Shown in pieces: positions 43,391-51,086 of a stretch of DNA of 64,000 bases; positions within the stretch are counted from its first letter, which is position 1, and every line of letters begins with the position of its first letter. A program made the translations under genes and the position numbers. Under the pieces are notes generated by a model. That model ran no database searches. It saw nothing but the letters and a program-made list of their open reading frames with translations, and had not been told where the DNA came from. Source of the DNA: JANXSF01 sp043755435 (lineage in GTDB: Bacteria > Acidobacteriota > Terriglobia > Bryobacterales > Bryobacteraceae); NCBI GenBank assembly GCA_043755435.1, contig JAYUSZ010000441.1:1-64000 (forward strand), given 5' to 3'.

Positions 43391-44098
43391 ATGAGATTTC
43401 GATTTCTATACTCAGCGATTTTGGTAACAGGCATGGCGTTCAGTCAAGACCGCTCATCGCGGCCTACTTTTGGCTATGGCAGTATCCTTAATCCAGGCGG
43501 CGTAAACCCAGCTCCTATCCGTGTTCCTTCAAGTGGTTTCACACATGCCGGAAACCTTGGCGCCAGTATCAGCGGAAGGCCAATTCCTGGCGTGACCACT
43601 GGCAATGGTGGGCGTGGCAGTGGGTATCGCGGCGGTGGTGGGGCAGTGTTGGTCCCCTACGCTTATCCGGTTGCCTATCCAGTTTATGTTCAGGATCAAT
43701 ATCCTATGCAGCAACAATTGCCTCAGCAGCAGTTCGTTTCGCAGCCTTCGCCTTCGGTGATTATCAACAACAATTACATGCCGGAAACTGCGCCTCGGCC
43801 GGTGATGCGCGAGTATTCGGCGGAATCTTTACAGCCACCCTTGGGACAACAGAAGCAAACACAGACCTCGCCTGAGGAGGCCGAGCCGACCGGAGAAGCC
43901 AAGCCTGTTGTCTATTTGCTCGCTATGAAAGACGGCAGCATTTATTCGGCAGTGGCCTACTGGATTGAAGATACGACACTGCATTACATTACTCCGCGGC
44001 ATGATCACAATCGCGCATCTCTTGATTTAGTGGATCGCGAAATTACTGATCAAGTGAATCGGGAGCGCAAAGTTCCATTCAGATTGTCTTCACGCTGA
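43391..44098 (+). CDS. Secreted glycine/glutamine-rich hypothetical protein
   Basis: This protein of about 235 residues has a signal peptide (MRFRFLYSAILVTGMAFSQ). A glycine-rich segment (GNGGRGSGYRGGGGAVLVPY) and a glutamine-rich segment (MQQQLPQQQF) follow. The C-terminal 60 residues (VVYLLAMKDGSIYSAVAYWI) form a compact domain I do not recognise. GAGGG lies seven bases before the ATG, which decides the start against a longer frame from 43286. It ends overlapping the convergent uridine kinase gene. Confidence 0.7.
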   Translation: MRFRFLYSAILVTGMAFSQDRSSRPTFGYGSILNPGGVNPAPIRVPSSGFTHAGNLGASISGRPIPGVTTGNGGRGSGYRGGGGAVLVPYAYPVAYPVYVQDQYPMQQQLPQQQFVSQPSPSVIINNNYMPETAPRPVMREYSAESLQPPLGQQKQTQTSPEEAEPTGEAKPVVYLLAMKDGSIYSAVAYWIEDTTLHYITPRHDHNRASLDLVDREITDQVNRERKVPFRLSSR

Positions 44099-44713
44099 GG
44101 CGGCGAGCCTGCGCGTTGGAGTTACGAAATTCTTCAGAATGCTCATGGCCACTTCCAAAGGCTGATCGCCGGCAATTGTAAGGTGGGCATGGGCTTGGGT
44201 TGGTAAAACGAATGCTTCGGCCATTGGGCGGACGGTAGCTTCGTATTGTTTTCGGACACATTCTTCAGTTCGCCCGCGCTCAGCAATATCGCGAACAAGT
44301 CTGCGGCGATAACACTCTTCGTCGGGAGTTTTGACGAAGATACTAGCTTTCAGCAGACTTCGTACTTCTGGATGATGCAGAGTAAAGAGGCCTTCCAAAA
44401 TTACGAAATCATTCGGAACAACACGCCTGGAATGAGTTGCCCTGGTGTGTTTATCGAACAGATAAACCGGCTCTTCCACAGGACGCGCCTCGGCCAATTC
44501 CCGGACATGTTGGACAATTAGCGGCCAGTCCAAGGCGTCGGGATGGTCGAAATTGCAGGTGGCACGCTCTTCCAGCGGCAAATGATCCAGAGCGTGGTAG
44601 TAGGAATCTAAGGACAGAATTGGTGCTCCAGAAAGCGAAGCGGCCAATTCTCGGGCTAACTCTGTTTTGCCGGAACAGGAGGGTCCAGCGATGCCGATCA
44701 GATAGGGAGTCAT
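44090..44713 (-). CDS. udk: Uridine kinase-like P-loop kinase
   Basis: This 207-residue kinase starts MTPYLIGIAGPSCSGKTELA with a Walker A loop, then has LDSYYHALDHLPLEERATCNFDHPDAL, which matches the uridine kinase substrate region, and EGLFTLHHPEV, the second conserved loop. It should phosphorylate uridine or cytidine in pyrimidine salvage. I chose ATG 44713, since a much longer frame upstream is unlike the family. It diverges from the secreted Dabb-like gene 48 bases away. Confidence 0.88.
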   Translation of the reverse strand: MTPYLIGIAGPSCSGKTELARELAASLSGAPILSLDSYYHALDHLPLEERATCNFDHPDALDWPLIVQHVRELAEARPVEEPVYLFDKHTRATHSRRVVPNDFVILEGLFTLHHPEVRSLLKASIFVKTPDEECYRRRLVRDIAERGRTEECVRKQYEATVRPMAEAFVLPTQAHAHLTIAGDQPLEVAMSILKNFVTPTRRLAASA

Positions 44714-44761
44714 GCAGGCGCTCCAGACAGGATAACAGACCTGCTTGGTACAATCACTAAT

Positions 44762-45208
44762 ATGAAAATTACATTCCTTATGAGCATTCTTGCTCTTCTG
44801 ATGACAAGTGGCATTGCCCAAGCCGGCGAAAAAGGCATGATGCATTGCTTCGCTTTTACACCAATTGAAACCGCCACTCCTGCAGAATGGGACGCCTGGT
44901 ACAAAGAGACTGACATGCTGCCCAAGAAGATCAAGACAATTAAGAAAGTCTGGTACGGCAAGTTGCGCGGCAATGGCTTGGGACAATATAGCGTTGATGC
45001 TGCAACTAGTAAGAAACTGATTGCTGGTGAAAAAAATGTTCAGGGCACGGTGAACCGCAGCGTTCGCAAGGCTGGGGCATGTTTTCTGTTCACAAATGAA
45101 GCTGCACTTGCCGCTTATGTTAAGGATCCCAATCACGAAGCATGGGTAAAAGCATACGAAAAAGTGCGGGTTGCAGGAACCACCACCTTCGATATTTTAG
45201 GACAGTAA
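44762..45208 (+). CDS. Secreted Dabb-like (stress-response barrel) protein
   Basis: The protein has 148 residues, with a signal peptide (MKITFLMSILALLMTSGIAQA). The mature part has FTNEAALAAYVKDPNHEAWV and a closing TTTFDILG, which resembles the stress-responsive alpha/beta barrel (Dabb) family. The match is not strong, so the call is tentative. A hairpin follows its stop. Confidence 0.55.
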   Translation: MKITFLMSILALLMTSGIAQAGEKGMMHCFAFTPIETATPAEWDAWYKETDMLPKKIKTIKKVWYGKLRGNGLGQYSVDAATSKKLIAGEKNVQGTVNRSVRKAGACFLFTNEAALAAYVKDPNHEAWVKAYEKVRVAGTTTFDILGQ

Positions 45209-45214
45209 TCTGAC

Positions 45215-45241
45215 AGCGCCCGGGATTCTTTTCCGGGCGCT
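45215..45241 (+). terminator. Hairpin after the Dabb-like gene
   Basis: AGCGCCCGG (45215-45223) pairs with CCGGGCGCT (45233-45241). No T run follows, so it may be a Rho-assisted or RNA-stabilising hairpin. It lies just before the yggS start. Confidence 0.5.
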
Positions 45242-45253
45242 ATAACCCACCTA

Positions 45254-45916
45254 ATGAGCTTTCAAGAAAACCTAGATCGCGTCCGGAGTCGAATGGATGC
45301 TGCTATTGCTAGGGCCCACCGCCGCTCTGAAGATGTAAACCTGATCGCTGTCACCAAAATATTTCCAGTTGAAGCAATTCTTGAAGCCTACGCAGCCGGC
45401 CTGCGGGAATTTGGCGAAAATTATGTCCAGGAATTTGAAGGGAAGCATCCTCAAGTAGCATTGCTTGAAGGTGCTCGCTTTCATCTTATTGGGCACCTGC
45501 AATCCAACAAGGCAGCCAAAGCAGCTGAACTATTTCATGTGATCCAAACTGTGGATAGCGCCAAACTAGCAAGGCGCTTGGACGCCACTGGCGCGAAGTT
45601 AGACGTGATGATTGAAGTGAAGCTTTCCGGTGAAGATGCAAAGCACGGCTTAGTTCCAGAAGGTCTGAGTGAACTTGTGGACGCAACCACAACCTGCACA
45701 AATCTGCGGTTGCTAGGCTTGATGACCATGCCCCCTTGGTCTGAAGATGCGGAGTTGGCGCGGCCTTATTTTGTGCGCCTGCGCGAACTCGCAGAACGTT
45801 GGAACTTGCCGCGTCTTTCGATGGGGATGTCCAATGATTTGGAAGTTGCCATTGCGGAGGGGGCTACCGATGTTCGGGTGGGGACCGCATTGTTTGGCAA
45901 GCGGAAAAAGCTGTGA
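45254..45916 (+). CDS. yggS: YggS-family pyridoxal phosphate homeostasis protein
   Basis: This 220-residue protein has VNLIAVTKIFPVEAI with Lys35, the expected PLP lysine, then FGENYVQEFEGKH, FHLIGHLQSNKA and SMGMSNDLEVAIAEGATDVR. These are the family signatures in order. YggS proteins balance PLP and amino acid pools and have no known catalytic activity. The stop overlaps the GT4 gene by four bases, so the two share a transcript. Confidence 0.95.
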   Translation: MSFQENLDRVRSRMDAAIARAHRRSEDVNLIAVTKIFPVEAILEAYAAGLREFGENYVQEFEGKHPQVALLEGARFHLIGHLQSNKAAKAAELFHVIQTVDSAKLARRLDATGAKLDVMIEVKLSGEDAKHGLVPEGLSELVDATTTCTNLRLLGLMTMPPWSEDAELARPYFVRLRELAERWNLPRLSMGMSNDLEVAIAEGATDVRVGTALFGKRKKL

Positions 45917-47007
45917 AAGTTTCCTACTATTCACCGATGCCTCCTGCCATGAGTGGTGTCGCTGACTATTCCGGTTGGTTAGTCAAGCGCCTTGGTCAAT
46001 TGGCGGAGTTGGAGATTAATCCGCAGACTCCGACCGGCCGCGTCATTTATCACATCGGGAATAACCCCATGCACCGGGATATTTATCGCACAGCCTTGGC
46101 ACGCCCAGGAATCGTTGTGATTCATGACGCAGTTCTACATCATTTTTTTCTTGGCCTGCTTGATGAAGCCAGCTACTTAGATGAGTTTGTCTACAACTAC
46201 GGTGAATGGACTCGTGGCCTGGCAATCAATTTGTGGAAGAATCGAAGCCGTTCTGGTGCCGATGCGGATTACTTCGATTTTCCAATGCTTCGAAGAATTA
46301 CGGAAAATGCAGAATGCGTGGTTGTTCACAACAAGGCGGCTGCGGAACTGGTTCGGGAACATTCTCCGAACGCGCGTATTGAAGAGATTCCCCACCTTTA
46401 TGAACCGTCTGGATCGCTGGATGGCGTGGTGGTAGAGAGGCTGAGGGCCGGATGGGGCGCAATGCCCAGCAGTTGTGTTTTCGGTGTTTTCGGCCACCTT
46501 CGCGAGGCTAAGCGAATCAATGTTGTGATGCGCTCTTTTGAGCAGGCTCGCAAAGTGAATCCGAAAATGTTCTTGCTATTAGCAGGTTCCGCTGGTTCTC
46601 TGGATATTGAGCGGGCTCTGGATCGTTGGGGCAGTCAGCCAGGAGTTGTGAGGTTAGGTCACACAGCGGAAAAGGATTTCTTCAACCTCTGCGAAGGAGT
46701 GGATGTTGGCGTTAATCTTCGCTATCCTTCCGCGGGTGAGACGTCGGGAATCACGATTCGGCTTTTGGGAATGGGCAAGCCTGTGATTGTTAGCGAAGGA
46801 CCGGAAAACTCTACTTTTCCCGACGGTGCTTGTTTGAAGCTGCCCGTCGATGTCAGCGAAGAAGCGTTGCTCACTGAGTACATGATTTACTTGGCCGCGC
46901 ATCCTTCAAAGCGGCATGCCATGGGACGTATGGCCACAAGCCACATTTCTGAATTTCATAGCCTTGATGTTGTTGCTCAAAGATATTACGACGTTCTGCT
47001 ATCCTGA
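45913..47007 (+). CDS. Glycosyltransferase family 4 protein
   Basis: This 364-residue protein begins MKVSYYSPMPPAMSGVADYS, the common GT4 opening, from a GTG at 45913. The second half has VFGVFGHLREAKRINVVMRS, RLGHTAEKDFFNLCEGVDVG and YPSAGETSGITIRLLGMGKP, the donor-binding and E-x7-E-like segments of GT-B enzymes. The sugar and acceptor cannot be read. It follows yggS with four bases of overlap and precedes the secreted CocE hydrolase by seven bases. Confidence 0.88.
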   Translation: MKVSYYSPMPPAMSGVADYSGWLVKRLGQLAELEINPQTPTGRVIYHIGNNPMHRDIYRTALARPGIVVIHDAVLHHFFLGLLDEASYLDEFVYNYGEWTRGLAINLWKNRSRSGADADYFDFPMLRRITENAECVVVHNKAAAELVREHSPNARIEEIPHLYEPSGSLDGVVVERLRAGWGAMPSSCVFGVFGHLREAKRINVVMRSFEQARKVNPKMFLLLAGSAGSLDIERALDRWGSQPGVVRLGHTAEKDFFNLCEGVDVGVNLRYPSAGETSGITIRLLGMGKPVIVSEGPENSTFPDGACLKLPVDVSEEALLTEYMIYLAAHPSKRHAMGRMATSHISEFHSLDVVAQRYYDVLLS

Positions 47008-47014
47008 ACTCTCA

Positions 47015-48763
47015 ATGATGCAGACCGTCATTTTTTCGCTTGCCATCACAGCCGTTTGTTGGGGACAAGCCAGCGCCAACTACTCAACAACCATCGTCAA
47101 AATTCCCATGCACGACGGCATTGGGTTAAGCACGAGTATCTTCCGTCCACTGGGTGCGGGGAAACTCCCTACTATTCTTGTTCGCACTCCCTATGGCAAA
47201 GGAACCGGGCTTTCCGCCAGCTATCGGTTGTTTGTTCAAAGCGGCTACGCAGTGGTTGTGCAGGACGTTCGTGGCAGGAACGAATCCGATGGTATGTTCG
47301 ATTCCCATAATCAAGAAGGACCCGATGGTGAGGATACGCTGAACTGGATAGCCAAGCAGAATTGGAGTGACGGGCAGGTGGGTATGGTTGGGGGCTCGTA
47401 TTTAGGAATTGTGCAATGGAAATTGGCGTTGCGGAACAATCCTCATCTGAAAGCGATATTTCCCATAGTTTCTGGAAACGACGATTACCGCGACCGTTTC
47501 TATTCCCGCGGCGGAGCGTTTAAGGTTGGAAATCGCCTCTCGTGGATGGCGGCAAATCTTCGCGCCCCCTCCAGTAAGCCGATGGATTTTGCTGCGTATG
47601 TTCGCACTTTGCCAATGCGGATCGCTGACGTGGCCGCCACTGGTCAAGTGAGCAAACTTTACTATCAACCGGTTATGGATCATCCAACGTTCGATGATTT
47701 TTGGATAGACAAAAGTGTTCGCGAACATCTGGACAAAATCAAGATTCCTGTTTTTAGCGTGGGTGGCTGGTACGACAATTTCGTGGAAGGAGATCTGGAA
47801 GCATTCGCGCAATTGCGCAGGGAAGGGAAGCCAGCCTACTCCGCCATTGGACCCTGGCCACACAACATGAGCGCAACTTTTGAAGGGGTTTCGTTTGGGA
47901 GTGATTCCATGCTGCCGGTTTCAAAGTTGCAGTTGGACTGGTTCAATCATTGGATGAAGTATCCAGATTCCGCAAAAGAATCTTCCGGGCCATTTCCCGG
48001 ACCTAAGTTGCGCCTGTTCGTAATGGGCCGGAACCGTTGGCGAGAGGAATCGGCATGGCCGCCAAGGAACGCGCTCACAACTTCATTCTTTCTTTCCAGT
48101 CATAAAGGGGCGAATACTGCTGATGGGGATGGCCGTTTAACCCTGCGGCCGGCATCTGGAGAGCATTCTGATACTTATGAATACGATCCGGCAACCCCCG
48201 TCCCCACATTAGGCGGAGCAGTCTGCTGTTCCCCAACTATCTTCCCTTGGGGCCCCAAGGATCAGAGAAAAGTGGAAGCCAGAAAGGATGTTTTGGTTTA
48301 TAGCAGCGAGGTGCTGAAGAAGGAAGTTGAAGTGATCGGCCCAGTAACAGTTGTTCTTTACGTGTCCACCACCGCCACCGATACCGACTTCATGGCGAAA
48401 CTGGTTGATGTGTTTCCCGACGGGACGGCTCGGAATCTGTGCGATGGAATGTTAAGAATGAGGTACAGGGCATCGCTTCGTAAGGCTGAACTAACGCAGC
48501 CCGGGAAAATCTACAAAATAACGATTGAAGCCGGAGTAACCAGCAATCTTTTCTTGCCAGGGCACCAGATTCGATTAGAGGTCAGTTCCAGTAATTTTCC
48601 CCGGTTTGACCGGAATCTTAACACCGGCGGGTCGGTTAGTGAAGAAAGCCGAATGAAAACCGCCCAACAACGAATTTATCAGGGCCGCAACTTCCCTTCA
48701 GTAGTACTTCTGCCAGTAGTTCCAGGACTTGGTTCCTTGACTGTGAAAGCCTCTCTCCCGTAA
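47015..48763 (+). CDS. Secreted CocE/NonD-family hydrolase
   Basis: This protein of about 582 residues has a signal peptide (MMQTVIFSLAITAVCWGQA). The hydrolase part has DVRGRNESDG and GMVGGSYLGIVQWKLA, where the serine of GGSYLG is the nucleophile, followed by GGWYDNFVEGDL. The C-terminal jelly-roll region ends with IRLEVSSSNFPRFDRN. Family members include cocaine esterase and X-Pro dipeptidyl peptidase; the substrate is unknown. The last eight codons (LTVKASLP) overlap the promoter of the downstream tRNA. The start could be 47018. Confidence 0.9.
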   Translation: MMQTVIFSLAITAVCWGQASANYSTTIVKIPMHDGIGLSTSIFRPLGAGKLPTILVRTPYGKGTGLSASYRLFVQSGYAVVVQDVRGRNESDGMFDSHNQEGPDGEDTLNWIAKQNWSDGQVGMVGGSYLGIVQWKLALRNNPHLKAIFPIVSGNDDYRDRFYSRGGAFKVGNRLSWMAANLRAPSSKPMDFAAYVRTLPMRIADVAATGQVSKLYYQPVMDHPTFDDFWIDKSVREHLDKIKIPVFSVGGWYDNFVEGDLEAFAQLRREGKPAYSAIGPWPHNMSATFEGVSFGSDSMLPVSKLQLDWFNHWMKYPDSAKESSGPFPGPKLRLFVMGRNRWREESAWPPRNALTTSFFLSSHKGANTADGDGRLTLRPASGEHSDTYEYDPATPVPTLGGAVCCSPTIFPWGPKDQRKVEARKDVLVYSSEVLKKEVEVIGPVTVVLYVSTTATDTDFMAKLVDVFPDGTARNLCDGMLRMRYRASLRKAELTQPGKIYKITIEAGVTSNLFLPGHQIRLEVSSSNFPRFDRNLNTGGSVSEESRMKTAQQRIYQGRNFPSVVLLPVVPGLGSLTVKASLP

Positions 48764-48766
48764 AGT
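48737..48766 (+). promoter_or_regulatory. Promoter of tRNA-Cys copy 1 (within the hydrolase 3' end)
   Basis: TTGACT (48737-48742) and TAAAGT (48761-48766) are 18 bases apart, inside the last codons of the hydrolase gene. Start near 48773, 17 bases before the tRNA. The same arrangement appears at copy 2. Confidence 0.7.
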
Positions 48767-48789
48767 TAGAAGTGGCCCACATGCATCAA

Positions 48790-48864
48790 GGCGCGGTAGC
48801 CAAGTGGTAAGGCCAGGGTCTGCAAAACCCTTATTCGTGGGTTCGATTCCCACCCGCGCCTCCA
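48790..48864 (+). tRNA. tRNA-Cys (GCA), copy 1
   Basis: The 75-base sequence folds as a tRNA: acceptor GGCGCGG with CCGCGCC, T as the discriminator and an encoded CCA end. The anticodon loop CTGCAAA gives the GCA anticodon for Cys, and the T arm is GTGGGTTCGATTCCCAC. A uridine discriminator is a Cys identity element. A near copy follows 433 bases later. Confidence 0.95.
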
Positions 48865-48921
48865 ATTATTTTGCTTCCCAACAAGCGCACTACGGCATCG
48901 CGAACAATCAACCGTAAATTC

Positions 48922-49016
48922 TTCAACTGGCGTTCCTCTCACGGTGCTCAGCCGTCTCAGCGATTCAGATTCTATTCAGAACGCCAGAGGAGTTAATCGC
49001 CTCGAGGACTCAATAT
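48922..49016 (-). repeat. Dispersed intergenic repeat, copy B
   Basis: This is the inverted counterpart of 4381-4527. CTGGCGTTC (48927-48935) and GAACGCCAG (48979-48987) form its inverted repeat. It lacks the roughly 50-base internal stretch of copy A, so it is either the shorter form or a deletion derivative. Confidence 0.75.
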
Positions 49017-49022
49017 GTTGGT

Positions 49023-49065
49023 TTAAGATCCGGGGCTTAAGATCCGGGGACTTAAGATCCGGGAC
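49023..49065 (+). repeat. Three tandem units of TTAAGATCCGGGG(A)C
   Basis: Three successive units begin at 49023, 49037 and 49052, each 14-15 bases long and nearly identical. They follow copy B directly. There is no spacer pattern, so it is a short tandem repeat and not a CRISPR. Confidence 0.85.
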
Positions 49066-49170
49066 GGTGGTGACAATTACTACTCACATTGAAGAACCAA
49101 GGGAGTTGGCTCTGGAGATTGTTACCACAGTTCTGGATTTTCCTCGGGATTTAAGTTGAAAAGCATTTCC

Positions 49171-49200
49171 TTGACGGTGAAAGCCTCTCTCCCGTAGAGT
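49171..49200 (+). promoter_or_regulatory. Promoter of tRNA-Cys copy 2
   Basis: TTGACG (49171-49176) and TAGAGT (49195-49200) are 18 bases apart. The segment still spells LTVKASLP and a stop, the last codons of the hydrolase, so the promoter was duplicated together with that 3' end. Confidence 0.65.
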
Positions 49201-49222
49201 TGTAGTAGGCCACATGTGACAA

Positions 49223-49297
49223 GGCGCGGAAGTCAAATGGTTAGGCAAGGGTCTGCAAAGCCCTTATTCGTGGGTTCGATTCCCACCCGCGCCTCCA
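49223..49297 (+). tRNA. tRNA-Cys (GCA), copy 2
   Basis: This is a 75-base tRNA with the same acceptor, T arm, anticodon and CCA end as copy 1. The D arm differs (GTCAAATGGTTAGGC against GCCAAGTGGTAAGGC), and the anticodon stem has one G-T wobble. All stems still pair, so it could be functional. It is the product of a local duplication. Confidence 0.85.
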
Positions 49298-49328
49298 ATT
49301 CTCTTGCTAGTTAGCTAGTTCTTCATTC

Positions 49329-50204
49329 ATGGGTCTTCCAATCAATCAAACATCATCAAATGCAAATTTCGGCCAAGGGAACCCGTTCTTTTGTCTGAAT
49401 CATTCGGTGTCTGGCGGAAGAACTGCCTGGCCTGAATTCGTATTGTTGGCTTCCGAGGCAGGTTATGCGGGAGCCGATTTCACGTCTGCGGATTTGGAAC
49501 GCGTTGGGGTTGAAGCTGCAATTGAGTTGTTGGCACAATGCGGTGTAATGGCCGGCTTTGGCAAGTTGCCAGTGGAATGCAGACTGGATCAGACATTGTT
49601 TGAAGAAGGGTTCCAATCCTTGGAACGGCAAGCAAGTGAAGCCAAACGGATCGGATGCCATGCAATGGGCTGTTCCTTGTTTCCTTCAGCAGATGTTCCC
49701 TTTGATGACTACTACAAAATTCAGTTGACCCGATTCCGGCGATGTGCTGAAGTTTTAGAAGCCAACGGCTTGAAACTGGCCGTGGAATTTGTTTCTCCCT
49801 TGCACACTCGAAGAAAGAGAGCCCACGAGTTTATTTGGAACCTGCCGCAAACCATGAGGTTTGTCAATGATTGCGGTAACAACGCAGGCATATTGCTGGA
49901 CGCCTGGCATTGGCATCATTCCAATGGAACGGTGGCTCAGATCTTAAGCGCGAAGGACCATATTCTGCATGTGCACTTGGCGGATTCTGCTGACGTCGCT
50001 CCAGAGGAAGTGGACGATATGGAACGGCTGCTTCCTGGGGAAGGCGTAGTGCGGTGGAAAGAATTCTTCGGCGCTTTACTCTCCATTAATTTTGATGGGG
50101 GAATGAGTCCTGAAGTGTTTGGGACACGGTTTAAGGGTTTGAGTCCCGAAGCTTGTGCAATGCTGACAATGGAGAAATGCAAATGGATCTGGGCCAACTA
50201 CTGA
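49329..50204 (+). CDS. Sugar phosphate isomerase/epimerase (TIM barrel)
   Basis: This 291-residue protein has the xylose-isomerase-like barrel pattern: CLNHSVSGGRTAWPEFVLLA at the start, LKLAVEFVSPLH with the metal-ligand Glu, AGILLDAWHWHHS and HILHVHLADS with ligand His residues, and GGMSPEVF near the end. These fit the AP2-endonuclease-like family of sugar isomerases and epimerases, whose substrate is unknown. It overlaps murQ by 22 bases at its 3' end, which suggests a role in amino-sugar or cell-wall sugar metabolism. Confidence 0.85.
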   Translation: MGLPINQTSSNANFGQGNPFFCLNHSVSGGRTAWPEFVLLASEAGYAGADFTSADLERVGVEAAIELLAQCGVMAGFGKLPVECRLDQTLFEEGFQSLERQASEAKRIGCHAMGCSLFPSADVPFDDYYKIQLTRFRRCAEVLEANGLKLAVEFVSPLHTRRKRAHEFIWNLPQTMRFVNDCGNNAGILLDAWHWHHSNGTVAQILSAKDHILHVHLADSADVAPEEVDDMERLLPGEGVVRWKEFFGALLSINFDGGMSPEVFGTRFKGLSPEACAMLTMEKCKWIWANY

Positions 50205-51076
50205 CAGAGCAACGCAATGAAGCTAGCCGTAAAATTGACAGAGTGTCAACTTCCCGGATGCTGGAAATTTTCAACACAGAGGATCAAAAGGTGGCTGCCG
50301 CCTTGGCTGGCGCAATTCCACAATTGGCGAAGGCGGTTGATCTGCTTGCAGACCGGGCATCGAAAGGCGGAAGGCTATTCTACATCGGTGCTGGAACAAG
50401 CGGACGGCTAGGTGTATTGGATGCCGCAGAATGTCCGCCAACCTTCAACGTTTCTCCGGAAATGGTACAGGGTATTATTGCTGGTGGTGAGTCCGCGCTT
50501 TCGCGCGCAACTGAGGCTACGGAAGATGATCCTGCGATGGGTGCCCGGGATCTGCTGGCGCGCGGTTTTGGCCAGGCGGACACATTGGTGGGAATTGCGG
50601 CTAGCGGTAGGACTCCATATGTGCTGGGTGCTATTGATGAGGCAAAGGGGATGGGCGCAGCCACAATTGGGATCAGCTGTACTCCGAATGCCCAGCTTTC
50701 GCGCAAAGCGGAGATCGGAGTGGAGTTGTTGGTGGGTCCAGAAGTTCTAACTGGGTCGACCCGTCTGAAGGCTGGAACGGCAACTAAGCTTGCACTGAAC
50801 ATGCTGACAACTGGGATGATGATCCGGTTAGGATACACATACGGAAACTTGATGGTGAATGTTCAGCCCAAGAATGAGAAACTGGTGGACCGGGCTTTGC
50901 GCATAATATCGGAAGCAACTGGAGCGGATCCAGTGCGAGCGTCGGTGCTGTTGGAACTATCAGGGCGTCAGGTGAAGACCGCGATAGTGATGGGTTGTTT
51001 GGAAATTGGCCGCGAAGAAGCGGAGCAGAAGTTGAAACAAGTTTCAGGTCATGTATCGATAGCATTGGGCAAGTGA
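50183..51076 (+). CDS. murQ: N-acetylmuramic acid 6-phosphate etherase
   Basis: This 297-residue enzyme cleaves the lactyl ether of N-acetylmuramic acid 6-phosphate, giving N-acetylglucosamine 6-phosphate for NagA. It has the signature GAGTSGRLGVLDAAECPPTF, GIAASGRTPYVLGAI and NVQPKNEKLVDRALRI. Length matches the family. GGAG lies eight bases before ATG 50183, which I prefer to earlier starts. The overlap with the isomerase upstream and 10-base spacing to murA place it in a wall-recycling group. Confidence 0.95.
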   Translation: MDLGQLLTEQRNEASRKIDRVSTSRMLEIFNTEDQKVAAALAGAIPQLAKAVDLLADRASKGGRLFYIGAGTSGRLGVLDAAECPPTFNVSPEMVQGIIAGGESALSRATEATEDDPAMGARDLLARGFGQADTLVGIAASGRTPYVLGAIDEAKGMGAATIGISCTPNAQLSRKAEIGVELLVGPEVLTGSTRLKAGTATKLALNMLTTGMMIRLGYTYGNLMVNVQPKNEKLVDRALRIISEATGADPVRASVLLELSGRQVKTAIVMGCLEIGREEAEQKLKQVSGHVSIALGK

Positions 51077-51086
51077 AGGAAATTGG

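Larger units (their letters stand above)
48865..49222. other. Gap between the two tRNA-Cys genes
   Basis: The gap carries dispersed repeat copy B, three tandem 14-15-bp units, and a vestige of the hydrolase 3' end that includes the tRNA promoter. No protein gene is convincing here. Confidence 0.7.

Noticed and set aside
44714..45136. A long N-terminal extension of the uridine kinase
   Set aside because: The extension is antisense to the Dabb-like gene, is unlike any kinase, and the family start is at 44713.
49023..49065. A small CRISPR array
   Set aside because: The three units are contiguous with no spacers, and no cas gene is present.
49223..49297. tRNA-Cys copy 2 as a pseudogene
   Set aside because: All four stems still pair and the anticodon and CCA end are intact, so a working tRNA is the simpler reading.
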